Part shown: in pieces, positions 61,900-64,000 of the stretch
How positions within the stretch are numbered: the stretch's first letter is position 1
Layout of the letters: every line of letters begins with the position of its first letter
Origin: Halalkalicoccus paucihalophilus
GTDB lineage: Archaea; Halobacteriota; Halobacteria; Halobacteriales; Halalkalicoccaceae
Length of the DNA: 64,000 bases
Reading direction: 5' to 3'
NCBI RefSeq assembly: GCF_001593955.1
Contig: NZ_LTAZ01000001.1
Coordinates: forward strand, 186,001-250,000
Program-made: the position numbers and the translations under genes
Notes under the pieces: model-generated
Databases searched by the model: none
What the model saw: only the letters and a program-made list of their open reading frames with translations
What the model was told of the DNA's origin: nothing

Positions 61900-62709
61900 A
61901 TGGCTGGAGACCTCCCACGAGTCGGGTTGGGAACCTATTCGGATACGAACCGCGAGCAGTGGGCCGAATGTGTCGAGACGGCCCTCGAGATGGGGTATCG
62001 CCACATCGACACGGCCCAGGTCTACGGAAACGAGGAGTACGTCGGCCAGGGGATCGAGCGGGCGAGCGTCGATCGCCAAGAGGTGTTCCTCGCGACCAAG
62101 ACGGTCCACGTCGACGTGCCCGGCCCCGAGCGGTCGGCGATCATCGACTCCGTCGAGGAGAGCCTCGGAAAGATCCGGACCGACTACCTCGACCTGTTGT
62201 ATGTCCACTGGCCCGCGGGCTGTTACGACCCCGAGACGACGCTCGGTGCGTTCGAGGAGCTTTACGAGGAGGGTCTGATCCGCAACATCGGGGTTTCGAA
62301 CTTCGAACCCGAACAGCTCGACGAGGCGCACGAAATCCTCGACGCCCCGATCTTCGCCAATCAGGTCGAGTGCCACCCGTTCCTCCAACAGGAGGAACTG
62401 CGCGAGTACGCCGTCGAACACGACCACTGGCTGGTCGCGTACTGCCCGCTCGCACGCGGAGAGATCTTCGAAGACCCCGTCCTCGGGTCGATCGCCAAGG
62501 CCCACGGGACAAGCGAAGCGCAGGTGGCCCTCGCGTGGCTCCTCTCGAAGGAGAACGTCACGGCGGTCCCACGCTCGATGAGCGAATCACACATCCGCGA
62601 GAACTTCGCGGCCCGCGACCTCGATCTGGGCGACGAGGAGGTCGAGAGGATCGACGGAATCGAGCGCGAACACCGGCTCATCGACCGCGACTACGCGCCG
62701 TGGAACTGA
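61900..62709 (+). CDS. Aldo/keto reductase
   Basis: A 269-residue NADPH-dependent (alpha/beta)8 barrel enzyme. It has the catalytic Asp/Tyr region DTAQVYGNEEYVGQGI, the lysine in LATKT, the histidine in LLYVHWPAG and the C-terminal cofactor segment VPRSMSESHIRENF. The substrate is unknown. A TATA-like TTGATTGTG lies about 27 nt upstream, and an AT-rich GATATAAAATC at 61821-61832 may be another promoter. Confidence 0.92.
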   Translation: MAGDLPRVGLGTYSDTNREQWAECVETALEMGYRHIDTAQVYGNEEYVGQGIERASVDRQEVFLATKTVHVDVPGPERSAIIDSVEESLGKIRTDYLDLLYVHWPAGCYDPETTLGAFEELYEEGLIRNIGVSNFEPEQLDEAHEILDAPIFANQVECHPFLQQEELREYAVEHDHWLVAYCPLARGEIFEDPVLGSIAKAHGTSEAQVALAWLLSKENVTAVPRSMSESHIRENFAARDLDLGDEEVERIDGIEREHRLIDRDYAPWN

Positions 62710-62749
62710 TCCCGGTATCGTGAAGCGACTTCGGATCGAATCCAGGAGT

Positions 62750-63364
62750 ATGAACGACGCCCACCCGATCTTCGCGGCGCTGTACGACCCGCTGACGAGG
62801 GTGGCGGAACGACGGCTTCGACCGGAGCGCGAGTGGCTCACGGAGGGGCTCTCCAGGCGCGTTCTCGATCTCGGGGCCGGAACCGGCGCGACCTTTCCCT
62901 ACCTCTGCGATCGGGGCCTCGACCTCCACGCCGTCGAACCGGACCCGCACATGCGAAACCGGGCGGAACGTTGGGCCGCTGAACTCGAGTGTTCGATTCG
63001 CATCCGGGAGGGGGCTGCCGAGTCGTTACCGTATCCCGATGCCTCGTTCGACACGGTCGTGGTCTCGCTCGTGCTCTGTTCGGTGTCGGACGTCGAGGCG
63101 AGCGTCGACGAGATCGCCCGCGTCCTGAAAACGGGCGGCGAGTGTCGGTTCCTCGAGCACGTCCGTGCGACAGGGCGACAGGCCCGCCTTCAGGAGGCGT
63201 TGACGCCCTGGTGGCGCCACGTCGCGGGTGGCTGTCGGCTCGACCGGGACACCCCCGCGTCGTTCGTCTCTCATTCCGACTTCAGGGTCGAGACGCTCCA
63301 GCGCGTGTCCAGTGGTTTCCCTCCGGTCGCGCCGATCCTCCGGGGTCGGGCCGTCCGTCGGTAA
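62750..63364 (+). CDS. Class I SAM-dependent methyltransferase
   Basis: A 204-residue Rossmann methyltransferase with the SAM-binding glycine motif LDLGAGTGATFPYL, the acidic ribose-binding strand HAVEPDPHMR and the GAAESLPYPDASFDTVV segment. It resembles UbiE/type 11 methyltransferases acting on quinones or small molecules; the acceptor is unknown. ATG 62750 is used; a GTG ten codons upstream is possible. It follows the aldo/keto reductase after 40 nt. Confidence 0.9.
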   Translation: MNDAHPIFAALYDPLTRVAERRLRPEREWLTEGLSRRVLDLGAGTGATFPYLCDRGLDLHAVEPDPHMRNRAERWAAELECSIRIREGAAESLPYPDASFDTVVVSLVLCSVSDVEASVDEIARVLKTGGECRFLEHVRATGRQARLQEALTPWWRHVAGGCRLDRDTPASFVSHSDFRVETLQRVSSGFPPVAPILRGRAVRR

Positions 63365-63415
63365 TCGGAATACCCTTCTACGTCCGTCGTGTGCGTAGAG
63401 GAAACGGGCGATGTT

Positions 63416-64000
63416 ATGACGACCGATGAAACGGCGGCAGTCGACGCGTTAGAGCGCCTCGGACTCTCGAACTACGAGGCGAAAGTATTCATTGCCTTAC
63501 AGACGCTTGGCACGGGAACCGCACGCGACGTCTATCGCGTTTCGGAGATCCCGCGCTCGCAGGTGTATGGCGCGGCCGAAAACCTCGCCGAACGGGGATT
63601 AGTCGAAGTCCAACACTCGACGCCGATGCAGTACCGGCCCGTGAGCCTCGAGGAGGCGGAGCGACTCCTCGAAGAACGGTTCGAACAGGAGCGCACGCAG
63701 GCGTTCGACTACCTCACGGAGGTTCGAGACCACCACGAACCGGACGGCGAGGAGCGCGAGGACATCTGGTCGGTAAACGGGGCCGAGCACGTCGGCGACC
63801 GCATCGAGCATATGGTTCGGGACGCCGAACGGCGGGTCGTCTTCGGGGCCCGAGCCACCAATCTCGTGAGTACGTCGCTTCGGGAGGCCCTCACCGACGC
63901 CGCGAACGCGGGGATCGACGTGGTGATCGTCAGCGAGGACGCCGAGGTCAGAGCGCTGTTCGAGGACGACCCGTTGGCGGTCCACGCACCGCCCGAGAAC
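63416..64000 (+). CDS. TrmB-type transcriptional regulator, C-terminus off the right edge
   Basis: The visible 195 codons show a winged-helix domain (about 10-75: LGLSNYEAKVFIALQTLGTGTARDV; EIPRSQVYGAAENLAERGLVEV) and a coiled-coil linker, followed by the start of the PLD-like effector-binding domain (NGAEHVGDRIEHMVRDAERRVVFGA). TrmB proteins are sugar-responsive repressors or activators; the ligand is unknown. The gene is cut at the window edge. Confidence 0.88.
   Translation, partial: MTTDETAAVDALERLGLSNYEAKVFIALQTLGTGTARDVYRVSEIPRSQVYGAAENLAERGLVEVQHSTPMQYRPVSLEEAERLLEERFEQERTQAFDYLTEVRDHHEPDGEEREDIWSVNGAEHVGDRIEHMVRDAERRVVFGARATNLVSTSLREALTDAANAGIDVVIVSEDAEVRALFEDDPLAVHAPPEN

Overview
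The window is a GC-rich stretch of chromosome from a halophilic archaeon (class Halobacteria). The evidence is the archaeal information machinery (TFB, aIF1/SUI1, ABCE1, RIO2, Sec61 beta, archaemetzincin, a FAU-1-type RNA-binding protein), coenzyme F420 genes (CofE, a luciferase-like F420 oxidoreductase, an NADPH:F420 reductase), a geranylgeranyl-reductase-family lipid enzyme, many small haloarchaeal zinc-ribbon proteins, strongly acidic predicted proteins, and TATA boxes about 27 nt upstream of start codons, as expected for leaderless transcripts. The genus cannot be fixed from this sequence alone. About 80 genes fill the window, intergenic gaps are all under about 300 bp, and neighbouring genes often overlap by 4-50 bp. 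I found no tRNA, rRNA, CRISPR array, transposase or replication origin.

Layout. 1-6.4 kb: partial DUF84 phosphatase, TFB, AroD, carbonic anhydrase, PHP phosphoesterase, CorA with a tiny coupled membrane protein, YqaA-like membrane protein, glycosyltransferase. 6.4-18.5 kb: dCTP deaminase/dUTPase family, aconitase, RimI-like acetyltransferase, a zinc-finger gene pair, Nudix, rhodanese, SUI1, an F420 operon (cofE plus luciferase-like oxidoreductase), a Tat-lipoprotein deacetylase, a Nudix/eIF2B fusion, a D-2-hydroxyacid dehydrogenase and EngB. 18.6-26.2 kb: two DUF389 paralogues, a coiled membrane protein, NOG1-like GTPase, HisE, DUF151 nuclease, PdxT, Sec61 beta, thioredoxin, NpdG. 26.3-34.9 kb: HAD hydrolase, a large polytopic membrane protein, UPF0146, archaemetzincin, SDR, universal stress protein, ABCE1 with an EMC6-like partner, a small winged-helix regulator. 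34.9-49.3 kb: PIN-ATPase-KH protein, M20 peptidase, an Asp/Gly/Ser-rich surface protein, M32 carboxypeptidase, esterase, zinc-ribbon proteins, SF1 helicase coupled to an M24 peptidase, riboflavin synthase, PrsW-like protease. 49.5-64 kb: the DUF7532-like/FAU-1 pair, zinc-ribbon proteins, YgfZ-like protein with a 9-codon upstream ORF, geranylgeranyl reductase family protein, BNR-repeat protein, UvrA, a decaying MarR/MFS pair, RIO2, aldo/keto reductase, methyltransferase and a TrmB-type regulator cut by the right edge.

How the genes work together. This is mostly core chromosome: translation and ribosome recycling (SUI1, ABCE1, RIO2, EngB, NOG1, FAU-1), transcription (TFB), DNA repair (UvrA, SF1 helicase, dUTP control), and cofactor synthesis (F420, riboflavin, PLP, histidine, shikimate). 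The less ordinary parts are the broken MarR/MFS unit beside uvrA, paired palindromes at the uvrA and tfb promoters, overlapping inverted repeats between prsW and the FAU-1 operon, a palindromic in-frame insertion inside the M20 peptidase, the Nudix/eIF2B fusion with a degenerate Nudix box, and the low-complexity acidic surface protein. I did not find a convincing new multi-gene defence or mobile system.
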